Positions 35,526-46,316 of a stretch of 64,000 nucleotides of DNA are shown here, piece by piece. The notes beneath the pieces are model-generated. The model was given only the letters and a program-made list of their open reading frames with translations, ran no database searches and was not told where the DNA came from. This DNA is from Undaria pinnatifida (Eukaryota; Sar; Phaeophyceae; Laminariales; Alariaceae), in contig JABAKD010000002.1 of assembly GCA_012845835.1 (NCBI GenBank), positions 20,474,129 to 20,538,128 of the forward strand, in the 5' to 3' direction. Within the stretch, counting starts at the first letter, position 1, and every line of letters starts with the position of its first letter. The translations under genes were made by a program, and so were the position numbers.

Positions 35526-38500
35526 CTAGCTATCGGAAGCTTTGGCCGACTTCTTTCCCCCGCCCACAATGTTGGAGACGCAGAACACCGCGAGGACGGC
35601 CGTAGCAAGCAAGGCACCCGCTTTCCCGGCAAGTGTGAGGCAGCTCATGATCATGCCGGCGCTCACAACCCCGACAAAAATGGACACCATCGCCTGCGTA
35701 GCAAACAGATTTCGGGGAAGGGTACGGTCGGTTAGGCCTTCTACAACCGCACCCACGTTTTTGGGGAAATATGCTTCAAATGATCAAGGGAGATCATTTT
35801 CGCAACCATGAAGAAGAGTAATGAGGGTCAAAAGGGATCAAGGACACCGCGAGAGGTCACAGAAAAAAGCGGGGAAATATTAGACAAACATCAGTGGGAA
35901 TACAGACAATCATTAGCCTCTTTGGGAATTGAGAGGGAAAACGAGACGACAAAATCTGACGATCACAGCACAGCATCGCCTACATGAACAAGCCCGGGCT
36001 CCTACGATAAAGGATGTGTCCGCAAATGCGGCGTAAGGACGTCTACAAAACGCTTCGCGCTTGGCACGCGCTACTGCTCCTGTATGGTAAACCTGAAAAT
36101 AACACGAAAAAAAACGTAGCAGCGACTGGCACTGACTGGCAGTCAAATGTTGCGCCTCAACACACACGGTATTACAGAACCTGGAGACCAACACAGGCCG
36201 CCGGTCTGGATGCCGGTTGTATCGGTACCCGTGGCGGTATGACACAGCAGTAAGTTAGAGTCCGTTTTCCTTCTTCAGTAGTTTAGGGTGAACCAGTGCC
36301 CTCACCTCCCGCGAGGGCTGGTGGGGCCACCCGTTGGGAATAAGGAACGAATGGTCTCACGCTTTGATGAATATGATCATTTCTCTCTTCTGCGACATGG
36401 GTTCGTAAGAAGAACTTACTCCGGTGTGTGGGTGGGTGGTGTCTTCTCAGCTTCTTCCTCTTCCTCTTTGGCTTTCTAGGTGAAGCTTGCATAAATTATG
36501 GTTTGAACAGCGGCGGTCGACTCCTTGTAATACTGCCTCTTTAGTAGAAACCGAGGCTAGGGATTCTGATATCATTCCCTGCATCGATCTGATCGTACAG
36601 CAGCATATTCAGAGTCCGTTCTTCTTCAGTAATTTGGGACGAACCAGTGGCCTCAATTCCCGCGGCTGGTAACTCCACCCTCCCTTCACCATGCGGTCTC
36701 CTAGGCCGGGCCTGTACACTTAATTGCCTGGGGCGTATGAAGGCATTTCCATCCCATACTACTCGCAGGGGGACTATCGAAAATCGTCTTCGTTACAGGA
36801 GAGGTTGACTGCCCGGAGCTGGTAGTCATCCGGGGTCATAAAGCGACTAATAATTTTACATTCAAAATACTTCACCTGAGAGTTCGGCCAGTTGAGTGGT
36901 CTATACTCATCTTTGCAAGCCGTGTGATAATTCAGCCGCTCGTTTGTACAGACGTATTTCTCTTCAACGATCTAGGTCAGTGATTCTCCTGGGTGCTGCC
37001 AGCGTCAATGAAATCGCAAATTGAAAAAAATAGCATAGTCATGTTTGGCACACGTTTGGGCAGTAGTGATTTATCGACGAGACAAATACGAAATCAGTTA
37101 AACGCTACCAAGTACAAATTAAACAATACAGACCCCGGCAAACTGTGCAATATACCAAAACAAAATTCGAATAAACAGGTTGCAACTGGCAAATTGGTTC
37201 GCCGGCGTCCTCCTCGCGCTCGTCACTCGCTGTTATATCACAGCGCAACAGCAGTATAGGACGCCTGTTAATAGTAAGAAACAGAAATACTGACCCAGGC
37301 TGGGTTTCTTGTTTGGGAGAGGGTGCATTATACGCTATCATAGGTTCAGAATAACGGCTCCCGGATATCTTATATTCCCGTCAAAAATAGCCTGCCTTTC
37401 ATACTACAGCAGTGGGGCCTGAATAAGGCAGTGTAGCGCACCAAAATTGCGACCGCCCGATGTCGAACAACCAGTCTATTGGCGTTAGGGCGATTGAGAC
37501 CGCCCTATTAGGCTGTTGATATTATCCCTATAAGGCGGTAACCGCCCTGCTGAGTGAATACAGCGTTTTATCGCACAGCACAAAGTGCTCTTGGCCCCAA
37601 AGATGACCTAGAGTGCCGCTCGAAGAGAGATACACATGCTCAGAGAAGAAAGGTACAGCGTTGCAGCAGTATCAGTGCTGGACCCAGTAAATATGCAGGA
37701 TGTCAAACACGCAATAGCACAGCAGAACAGACGGGTGCGCACACACATTGCAAGTTGCGTGGAGTACCATGTTATTATTGCTGCGGGCGACAGAGCCCGC
37801 TGAAGACACACCACCCGTTGAAGACACACATCACCGTACTGTTGTACGGAGACGACTCTTTCGCAAAGCTGCACATTGATAACATAGCTCCAACCTACAC
37901 TGCGGTACCGCAGCACTGACTACGGTAATTCCCCACAAATCTCCGCGGTGCCCTCCCTTCTTGCCATGTTGAGGTTCACAAAATTATCTCATGTCTGCCT
38001 GTTGCATTGGCTTAGTGGCATGCGCGTTGATGAACGCCATCCTGGCCTTCTGCAGATAGAAGAAGGCATCGCCATTGCCGCACACCTCCGACGCGTGCTT
38101 ATCCCCACTGCTCATTTGTGTTAGGGGTGAGTGTGTTCTCGCAGCAACAGCAGCGATAGGGGTGTGATACTGTCTATAACTTGCTCAGGAGCAGCACCAA
38201 AGCGAGGATTTTCACTTATGTGGAGGCGAAAATGGGCCGGGAATAGGGCGGTAGCCGCCGCGCATACGGCGGTGGCCTCCCCGAAAAGGGCAGCTATCGC
38301 CCTCGAAGTATCACACGCAGCTTGCAAAGCTGAGTTTTGATCAAAAATTCTTTTTGGTCGATCTCACAGCTGAAGTGTTTTTTTTCATGTGTTAAATATA
38401 GGGTATGTGCTATATAGGGCGGTAGCAGCGTAGCCGCCCTCTTCTCATTTTCTGTAGTGGCAAGCCGATTTTGACCGCCTTGTCTCGAGTGACCGCCACA

Positions 38501-39538
38501 TTCATACCGCCTTATCCAGGCCCCACAACTGCTGTACCCTGTTTCATATTCTCACCATTAGCAGGTGTTCTGTTATGTATCACCACTCGCCTTCTGGAAC
38601 GGCATCCCCAGCAGGAATGCCCCCATAGCGCCGGTCCATGCCCCCGTCCCCGGCAGCGGAATGCCTACGAAGAGAGTCAGCGCTAGGGCCTGGCTCTTCT
38701 CGTCGCCAAACCCGGCCGCCTTCTCGCGAGCCCGGTCCAACACGGGCTTAGCCAGCTTCTGCACGAAGGCAGACCTAAGCGCCAACAGAATGATTGGGAT
38801 GGGGATCATATTGCCGGCTACGCAGAGCCCGAAAACCTTTGCGATCGGCATGCCCATCCAGATGCCCACAGGGACGCCACCCCTTAGCTCCACCACCGGC
38901 ATCGCGGAAATCGTCATGAGCGTGGCCCAGTCGGGCAGCCCTCCCCGGCGGAAGAAGTTTGCGATCTTCTGCCCGACGTGCAGGTGCTCCTCGCTGTTTG
39001 CCGCAGCTGTCGTCATCGTTTCGGCAGCGGCAGCCGCGGGTCCCGGGGCGAACACAGCTACGGCTAGCCCCGCCGCGAGCGCAGACGCGGCCACCACAGC
39101 GAGTCGAGCGGTGGCCCTGGCACGCTGAGAGGATCGGATCGCAGCATCCTCATTGTTATCGCTGCTGCTGCTTTCGTGTTTGCGCCGCAACTCCGATTCT
39201 GACAGTCCCGGGAAAGTTGCCCCTAGAGTTGCTTTGTTGTCGCCCCCTTCTTGGGTTACATGTCCCCAGTGAGCCCGCAGCATGTGCCGGTGGTGGGTTG
39301 GGCGGAACTCGGAAAGGGTCTCACGCTGCGGCATTGCTTCCAGCGGGTTCCGGAAGGGAGAGTTCAGCCGCTGTTGAGAGACTGCTGATGTATGCCTTGA
39401 GGAGGACGAGTGTGAAGGATACGCCGGGACAGCAGATAGAAAACATGTTGATGTACTCGGTGCCGTGCTCACAAAGGCCACTGCTGCCACCAACACCTGA
39501 CTTGCGACAGCCGCGAAGATAAACGTTGACCTAGCCAT
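35526..39538 (-). CDS. Plastid-targeted small multidrug-export family protein
   Basis: Two exons, 38591-39538 and 35526-35693, give a protein of about 371 residues. Residues 1-22 (MARSTFIFAAVASQVLVAAVAF) form a signal peptide ending in an AF motif, followed by a Ser-rich transit-like stretch: the bipartite plastid address of stramenopiles. A second hydrophobic stretch (LAVVAASALAAGLAVAVFAPGPAAAAA) precedes the conserved domain. That domain matches the small multidrug-export protein family (Sm_multidrug_ex): ISAMPVVELRGGVPVGIWMG, AGNMIPIPIILL, LTLFVGIPLPGTGAWTGAMGAFLLGMPFQK, then from exon 2 AMVSIFVGVVSAGMIMSCLTLAGKAG and a last membrane helix. The true substrate of the family is unknown. The start was chosen at the ATG that exposes the signal peptide; 18 further codons upstream are open. 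The splice keeps frame only with a GC donor (AAG|GCGAGT) and an AG acceptor (TACGCAG|GCG). Confidence 0.85.
37268..37385 (+). repeat. Dispersed repeat, copy 2
   Basis: Partner of 17246-17375, sharing AGTAAGAAACAGAAATACTG, GGGTGCATTA and AACGGCTCCCGGATATC. It adjoins the left end of the hAT-like element. Confidence 0.6.
37406..38541. mobile_element. hAT-like non-autonomous element in the intron
   Basis: About 1.14 kb with terminal inverted repeats: left TACAGCAGTGGGGCCTGAAT, right (reversed) CAGGGTACAGCAGTTGTGG. The flanks TTTCATAC (37398-37405) and TTTCATAT (38542-38549) match at seven of eight positions, fitting a hAT 8-bp duplication; the left end seems to have lost its CAGGG. The interior is rich in palindromic AGGGCGGT...ACCGCCCT motifs (37450-37550, 38245-38300, 38415-38445), plausible transposase-binding sites. 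The only frames, such as 37554-37919, show no transposase. Confidence 0.65.
38312..38395 (+). repeat. Dispersed hairpin motif, copy 1
   Basis: CACGCAGCTTGCAAAGCTGAG, a GATC-flanked T-rich stretch, then GGTCGATCTCACAGCTGAAGTG. The halves are partly inverted copies. Related copies: 40635-40715, 51421-51490 (minus), 63850-63915 and 63970-64000. Confidence 0.7.
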
Positions 39539-39755
39539 GGTTCGCCGACGCTGTACGATCTCTATCTGTAGCCTACGGCAACCACTTCTCAATGTAACCT
39601 CTACGCGGACGGACCAAAGGGATAAAGCTTTAGGAACACGGGAGTTCTATCGTGATCGGAGGCCTTTTAAACCGGGACTACGGTGATTTTTTCGATAGAC
39701 GCGCGCGGGCTTGATCGCCGGCGAGCACCTGCACCCACCGTTGCTGACCCACTAC
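39539..39755. promoter_or_regulatory. Shared intergenic region of a divergent gene pair
   Basis: 217 bp between the start codons of two divergent genes for plastid proteins, so it must hold both promoters and 5' leaders. A CCTTTTAAACC stretch near 39662 is the most TATA-like sequence. No clear palindromic operator is visible. Confidence 0.55.
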
Positions 39756-40307
39756 ATGGCTCGTCCGTGTCTTCTACTGCTGCGCCTGGCCGTCACGGTA
39801 TGGGTTATCCCCCTGCTGTCTACTGCGTTTCGGCCCACAGGCTTCAACGCGGCATTTTTCCAAAATAGGCAACGAGACTGCTGTGCACGTGAAACCGCAT
39901 CAGCAACAGCAGCAACAACAGCGTTATCTTCTAAACATGACAGCGAACCTTCACCTATCGATGATGGCAGCAGCAGCAGCAGCAACAACAGCAACAATCG
40001 ACAAAGGCGGTTGAAAATCATGAAAGCAAGCGATCGGCAAGAGTTCTTGAATCACATCGCAGCAGGAGCGTTCCTTGGAGCCTCGTCTTCGCTGGCGGTC
40101 TTGGGCGCAAGACCTCAACAAGCGGGAGCGTTTTGCGGCGAACCCTATCCGTACTGGGCGTACTACACCGACTTTGACGAGGCCTTCGTGCCGTTCGAGT
40201 TCGAGGGGTATTCCGGGAAGGTTTTCACTAGAACCGTCGGGAACAAAAAAGAGCAGAAGAAGGTGAGGAATTTCAGCGCCATGCGAGCAGACAACAACAG
40301 CGGCTGA
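39756..40307 (+). CDS. Predicted thylakoid-lumen protein, small, unrecognised family
   Basis: An N-terminal signal peptide (MARPCLLLLRLAVTVWVIPLLSTAF) ends in an AF motif, followed by a Ser/Thr-rich transit-like part with a Ser run (AGC tract near 39972). A second hydrophobic segment preceded by KIMKASDRQEF and ending GARPQQAGAF looks like a lumen-transfer signal. The predicted mature part begins CGEPYPYWAYYTDFDEAF and contains FEGYSGKVFTRTVGNKK. I do not recognise its family. The frame ends at 40307, but AAG|GTGAGG at 40263 is a strong splice donor, so the true C-terminus may lie in an exon further right, beyond the 10 kb copia fossil. It is divergent from the export-protein gene. The start at 39756 was chosen for its signal peptide. 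Confidence 0.65.
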   Translation: MARPCLLLLRLAVTVWVIPLLSTAFRPTGFNAAFFQNRQRDCCARETASATAATTALSSKHDSEPSPIDDGSSSSSNNSNNRQRRLKIMKASDRQEFLNHIAAGAFLGASSSLAVLGARPQQAGAFCGEPYPYWAYYTDFDEAFVPFEFEGYSGKVFTRTVGNKKEQKKVRNFSAMRADNNSG

Positions 40308-40597
40308 GTGTTATGCGTGTACCTGCTACGAACTCCGGAGCGTCATGTATGTGTCAACATCGTTGGAACAAATGTAATGGAATGACGCTGTTCGAGGCTG
40401 TTCGCATTCGTTCGTGTCATTCCAACCTGGTTGTGCACGCTGTGAAACTGGTGATGTTGATTGATCTCTAAAAACGCACACGCAGCTTGCACGGGCAGGC
40501 GTGCTCAAGACGGTGACACAGAACTCTCTCTTGTATTAACCGGCCGTCGAGTGACAGCTCATGGCGAATCATGTAGGAAAATATCCAGCGACATAAA

Positions 40598-43546
40598 TTG
40601 GCTGTGTTCACGCTGTCAACATCCATAGGGCAAACGAGCGGCAGGTGTATCACGCAGTATGAAAAGATGAGTATCGACCCCAAATTTATCGAACTCACAG
40701 CTGACGTGTTTATTTGTTTTGGTAATGCTAAATATACCACCGGTGGTGTATTTAAGCTTCAGACTAAATACACCACCACCCCGCATTCGCTACACACGCC
40801 TCGCACGGGCACATAACTAGCAAGAGTGTGTTGGTATAAGCCAGGGCTGTCATGGAAGCCAACGTGGAGTCGAAACGACCCAGTACTGCAGCAGATACGT
40901 GCGTGTCACCATGTACGCCAGTAAGCTAGCGGTGGTGTATTTAAGCTTATATACACCACCGCTGCGTATTTGCCACGCCCACCTCGTATGGACGCACTAC
41001 TAGGCGGGGAGTGTTGGCGTGGTGTAGGGCTTTTATGCAAGCTACCGTGGAGCAAAAACGTGCTTCTACTCCAAAGAGATATGTGCTTACTACGTGTGCA
41101 GGTGGCGTGTGGCAGTTGTACTGGTGGTGTATTGCAGGGTTAAATACACCACCGGTGGTGTTATTAACCCTTCAATATACCACCGGTGGTGTATTGAACC
41201 CTTCAGTACACCACCACCACTCATTCGACACACACGCCGCGGCCGGGTACAAAACTATCAGGGGCGTGTTCGCATGGACCAAGGATATAATCGAAGCCAT
41301 AGTGAAGCCGAAACCGGCCAGGAGTCCAGGAGATATGTGCTTGCCGCGGTCACAGGCGGTGCATGTCAGTTGGGTAGTGTTACCATACCGGCGGTCTGAT
41401 GAAAATAAGCTCAAATACACCACCGCTGCTGATTTGCCGCTCGCACCTCAGTGAACAGCACATACATGTGTTTTGTTGTCTGTTCTCGGGCAGGCAGTAT
41501 AGAGACCCGAAATTTATAATCTATCATACATGCACGAGGAGTGTTCACACAAAAATATGATATCTATGTGTTTTGTTGTCTGTTCTCGGGCAGGCAGTAT
41601 AGAGACCCGAAATTTATAATCTATCATACATGCACGAGGAGTGTTCACACAAAAATATGATATCTAAACTCAGATACGGCAAGAAAGACAACCAATGACG
41701 GGATATCGATGGCCCATGAACTTGGTGGTTATCCCTGTGTGCCACTTATTAACGAAATCTAAATGGAGGTGTCCAATTTAGTCCTTGAAGGACGTTTTGG
41801 GCGGTATAGTTAGCTGCTTTTTTGCTACCTTGAGGCGAAATTGGCTGCGGGGATGGGACATATTTACATGCTGGTCATGAACCGTAAAAACAGGCTCGAG
41901 TGTGCTACGTTTCTTTCCTTGAATACGACGGCGCTTTGTATATGGATACATTGCCCCAACAATCTAACAGCCCAAACGTGCAGTGGTATGCCGCCATTGT
42001 ATACTTCCATGGTTTTGTCACCGTCTCGAAGTGCATACGGGATGCAAACGTTTTTTAAGTAGCAGCGGTACACGGAGCCAAGTAGTGCTGTTTCATCCAA
42101 CCCGTGAGACTCCTGTTACTACTGTAGTAGCGGCGTACTAGCAATATTTAATAGTTGTCAATAATGATATGTTTGGCTGCATCGGACTTTCAAGCAGAAT
42201 TGATCATCGATGTGCCTACAACACGATACGAATATACTTACATACCCATTGCCGTTATATCTTACTTCCTCGACGTTTGTATGTACTTCGAAGTAGAACA
42301 TTGCGCAGGCCCAAATTTATGTGCGAAAAAGGGTATTCGTAGAGCGAGCAAGGTGTACGGCTGACCATGAAATTTAAGGGGGTTCGAGCCAGGCTAGTTT
42401 TGTTGGACCAATGAAATCCACATACAAAGCGCCGTCGTAAAATGTGGAACACTCGAGCCTGTTTTTACGGTCCATGGTATGTCCCACCCTCGCAGCCATT
42501 TTCGCCTTAAGCTAGCAAAAAGGCAACTCTATGGCCTAAACATCCTTCAAGGACTGAAATAAACTGGACACATCCATCTAGCTTTCATTGAGTGGTACAT
42601 AAGGATAACCACCAAGTTCATGAGCCATCGATGTGGCGTCATTTGTTGTATTTCGTGTAATAAGTTTAGACCTCATGCTTTTGTGTCAACACTCGCACAT
42701 GCATGATAGATGATATATTTCGGGTCTCTATCCTGCCGCAGCCCGAGTGCAGACAAACACACACATATCCACTCAGGTGCTGTGGCCCGTTTCAGCTGTG
42801 CGATTGCTTTCGAGATAGCTTTTCACCAGGACAACGCACTCTCACGACTGTTTCCCACCAACGAGGTGCATGCGGCAAACCAGCAGCGGTGGTGTATTTT
42901 AATATACACCAGACCACCGATGATAAACCGCCTGTGACCCCAGCAAGCACATATCTAATGTCCTAGACTACTGGTCCGTTTCGGCTTTACTATGGCTTCG
43001 GTGATTACCCTGGTCCATGCAAACATATCCCTGGCAGTGGTGTGCCCGGCCGATAATTGTCCATCGAATGAGTAGCGGTGGGGTATTAAAGGGTCAATAA
43101 CACCATCGGTGGTGCATTGAACCCTTGAATACACCAGCGGTACAACTGCCACACACCACCTGCACACGTAATAAGCACATATCTCTTGCAGTAGAAGAAC
43201 GTTTTTGCTCCACGATAGCTTGCATGAAAGCCCTATTAATAGACTACGCCAACGCTCCCCGCCGAGTAGTATGTCCGTACGAGGTGGGTGTGGCAAATAC
43301 ACAGCGGTGGTGTATATAAGCTTGAATACACCACCGCCAGCGTACCGGCGTACATGATGAAACGCGCGTATCTACTGCAGTATTGGGTTGTTTCGGCTCC
43401 ATATTGGCTTCTATGATAACCCTGGCTCATACAAACACGCTTTTGCTAGTTATATTCCCGTTCGAGGCGTGTGTGGCGAATGCGGGTCACCACCGGTGGT
43501 GTATTTAGCATTACCGTATTTATTTAGTTTCAAAGTAACCCCCCCA
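40598..43546. mobile_element. Foldback element with arms over 1 kb
   Basis: A 2.95 kb insertion inside the left LTR of the copia fossil. Its arms, about 40700-41960 and 42420-43530, are inverted copies at roughly 85% identity, around a core of about 450 bp with no transposase. Each arm contains subrepeats of about 220-300 bp marked by ATACACCACCGGTGGTGTAT-like palindromes, near 40740, 40930, 41150, 41190, 41420 in the left arm and mirrored in the right. Long inverted arms made of internal subrepeats are typical of foldback transposons. The first 100 bp carry a dispersed hairpin motif. The target duplication is not resolved. Confidence 0.82.
41466..41665. repeat. Perfect 100-bp tandem duplication
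   Basis: 41466-41565 and 41566-41665 are identical by eye (ATGTGTTTTGTTGTCTG to AATATGATATCT). The opposite foldback arm has a single copy, so the duplication came after the arms formed, or is an assembly artefact. Confidence 0.93.
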
Positions 43547-43654
43547 TTCATCCATTCATCCCGTTGAGTGTCCCCTTATTGTACATAAATCCCTCATCAA
43601 TATATGGAATTCCGTGATATAAGGTGGATTGTATCCGTCGTGCTGATGAGTACA
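43547..43654 (-). repeat. Second half of the split 3' LTR
   Basis: Aligns with 50563-50673 through CATTCATCCC, TAAATCCCTCATCA, ATATGGAA, GTATCCGTCGTG and GATGAGT. Together with 40455-40597 it makes up one LTR of about 250 bp. Confidence 0.82.
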
Positions 43655-44305
43655 ACCTACATCCCTCTTATCATTATACACGACGACCATACTTGTATCC
43701 CCTTGCTCTGTGCATGAAATGGTACAACATCGCAGGGTTGATATATCGCAATAACATAATCAACTTATATCAAACTCAGAGACCAATTTCGAAAACCCAA
43801 AACGAACATAAAAACTCAAATACTCCAATCGAAAATCAAAACTCTCAAATCACATCCTCAAAGTCTCAAACAAAGTAATAACAGACTCACGCTGGAAACA
43901 TTAACTACTCTCGAATATAATTGCGAGGAAAACGGCATCATCCTCGAAATTACCCAGGGAAAACGGCATTCTCTTCGTTTTTTCAACTCAAATATAGTAT
44001 CCGCCCTGAAAAACGTTCCTTCCTGACTATTCCTGATTTGCTGGAGATACCAGTGCCCAGTACGAGGCCTAGCTGCACCAGGAAAAACGAAACTCCGTAC
44101 TGTACGAAAACTCAAACCAACCGCAGAAATTCGATCTACATGTGTTTTAAACACTGCACGACGAAACGTGTATCTAACGTAGCGGCGGGACGTTGCTCTG
44201 CTCAAGAACTCAATCTCGAATAACAAAATAGCTCCTTCCGGAAAACTGACGAATTTACTCCTTACTCTAAAATCAACATATAACTACCCTCACCCCGAAA
44301 ACGCA
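43655..44305. other. Non-coding 3' part of the copia fossil
   Basis: Lies between the RNase H region and the 3' LTR. AT-rich, with repeated AAAACTCAAA/CTCAAA words at 43800-43880. No coding sense. Confidence 0.5.
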
Positions 44306-45850
44306 TCAAATATGCATCAGAGAATCCTGGTGATAGCAAAAAGCCGTGTAATCGAGCGGCTTTGTCAAGAAGTCTGCATGTTGATCATTCGACTCGATAT
44401 GAGTAACAACAAACTCCCCCTTAAAAATATGCTGCCGCCAAAAGTGGTGTCGCATGTGCTTCGAGTTTGACGTGCACGCTGGGTTTAGTGCCAGGTTCTT
44501 CGCCCCCTCGTTATCCTCGGAAATCACAACGCACGTCGTACCAAACCTCGGAAGAATATAACTCCACACATACCGCGAAAATGCCACCTCCTTAATGATG
44601 TCTGCCAGTACTCCATACTCAGTCTCAGTGGTCGAAAGTGTGAGCCATTTCTGAGTTCTCGAAAACCAGCTTACGCATGCCCCCGCGCTCATTGTAACAC
44701 CATCTGAAAATGACCTGTCAGCGGCTTTTGCTGGCATAGTCAGCATCTGTAAACGCTAGCAGCTCAAGCCCACTACCCTTCTGGAATGTCATGCCGAAAT
44801 CACTCGTAGAAAACACATGCTCTAAATACCAATCGCTGTCCCCTAGTGTAACTTGCTCGGCTGGTTCGCGCGCCTTGCTACCGCTCTCACCGCGTCCGCA
44901 ATATCCGGTCGTGTTTGGTTCGCAAGCCACATCAAGCATCCCACCAACTCACAAAAAGTGTAATCACCCACAGGTTCATTCTTGTCGAATACCTCGAGCT
45001 TCAGACCAATCGAAAGCGGGGTGTTCCTCCCAGAACTAACATCAAACCTCGCCGCGGTGTTTTCAGGGAAAGCTTGTTGCCAAATCGTCGGAATCGCAGC
45101 ATCCCAATCCCTCGTAAAACCGCAACCAGCCTACCACCGCAACTCGCCCAGATTGTTGATCGGGGCAAGACGGTTCAGATCTTCACGGAACTGGTCGCAC
45201 CTAGCCTTAAGTCATACTTCAATAATATCATCGACATGAACTGCGGTTACTATTGAGACCCAGCCCGACTCGATCAAGCGCAAGACACACGCATCAGCGG
45301 GGCTCTGCTCAATTCCGAGACTCTTCGTGTGGGTGATAAGATGGTTGTGCCACGACCTCGACGCTTGCTTCAAGCCGTGGAGACTGCGGGTCAACCTGAC
45401 TATCTTACCGGACATTTCGCCGCAACCAGGGGGTAGTCGCATAAACACATCCTCTTCCAGACTCGACTCATCGAACGCTTGCTCGGCATCAAAATGACAT
45501 AAACTCAAACCCAGCTCGAACGCAATAGCTTCCAACAAACGAAAACAAGACGTGGCAGGCGTCGAGGCAAAATTCTCAAATTTATCAATACCTTCACGCT
45601 GCTTAAAACCTCGCGCCACCAGTCTCGCCTTCGCCCGAACCACATAGCCATGCTCGTTGGACTTCCAGCCCACATGTCCCCGAACGTCTCCGCGCTCGCC
45701 AGTTCACGGCACTCCTTGTCGATTTCTTGCCTCCAAATGGCCGAATACTCGTCCGCGCACGCTTCAGCATACGAGTTCGGCGTTGAAAGCTGGCTCACCG
45801 GGCGTGTGGGAAGGGGGGGATTATCGTGCGGCGGGACTTGGTGAAAAAGC
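44306..45850 (-). mobile_element. Copia fossil: RNase H and reverse transcriptase region
   Basis: RNase H is recognisable by STTETEYGVLADI and VVISEDNEGAKNLALNPA (about 44306-44750). Reverse transcriptase shows RAKARLVARGFKQREGIDKF, CHFDAEQAFDESSLEEDVF, LTRSLHGLKQASRSWHNH and VHVDDI (about 45212-45680). Broken. Confidence 0.88.
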
Positions 45851-46310
45851 ACATGATCTATACTTTTTCGCTGCCATTAGCGACAGCAGCCCATGCCCCG
45901 CAGCCTCTCGGTGCCGCGCAGTCTCGCCCCTGGCCCTGCCTCTCTGTACATCGTCATCCTCCGGGCGCGGGTTGTAACTACCCAGCTCCCGGGCAGCACG
46001 CTTTGATAGCTGTGGCTGCAATGGCTGTTGCGGCGGCGACGGCGGTGGCGACGGCGGCGGCGGCAGCAGCGACGGTGGCGGCGGTAACGTTGACGGTGGC
46101 GGTGGCAGCGGCGGTGACGATGACGGCGGCTCTGACGTCGACGGTGACGGCGGCGGCGGTAACGGCGCCAGCGGCGGTGGCGGCGGAAGCGGCGGTAGTG
46201 ACGGCAGTTGCGACGGCAACAATGAGAACGGTGGCGGCGGCTCGGACCATACTCTGCCCCCCCCAAAGGCTCCGGCGTACCTGGGTACGACGGCGGTGGC
46301 GGTGGCGGCG
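45851..46310 (-). repeat. Pro-rich/GCG-rich hinge tract of the fossil
   Basis: A degenerate GGCGGCGACGGTGGC trinucleotide-like tract of about 280 bp at 46010-46290. All frames on both strands are open and give Pro, Ala, Arg or Thr/Val runs. It sits where copia elements have a variable hinge between integrase and reverse transcriptase. Confidence 0.7.
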
Positions 46311-46316
46311 GAGAGC

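Larger units (their letters stand above)
35694..38590 (-). other. GC-AG intron of the export-protein gene
   Basis: 2.9 kb intron with donor GCGAGT and acceptor TTTGCTACGCAG, phase 0. It contains a repeat pair at about 36257 and 36611 (GAGTCCGTT, TTCTTCAGTA, GAACCAGTG), the dispersed repeat at 37268-37385 and the hAT-like element at 37406-38541, whose right end lies only about 50 bp from the donor. No other gene is seen in it. Confidence 0.75.
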
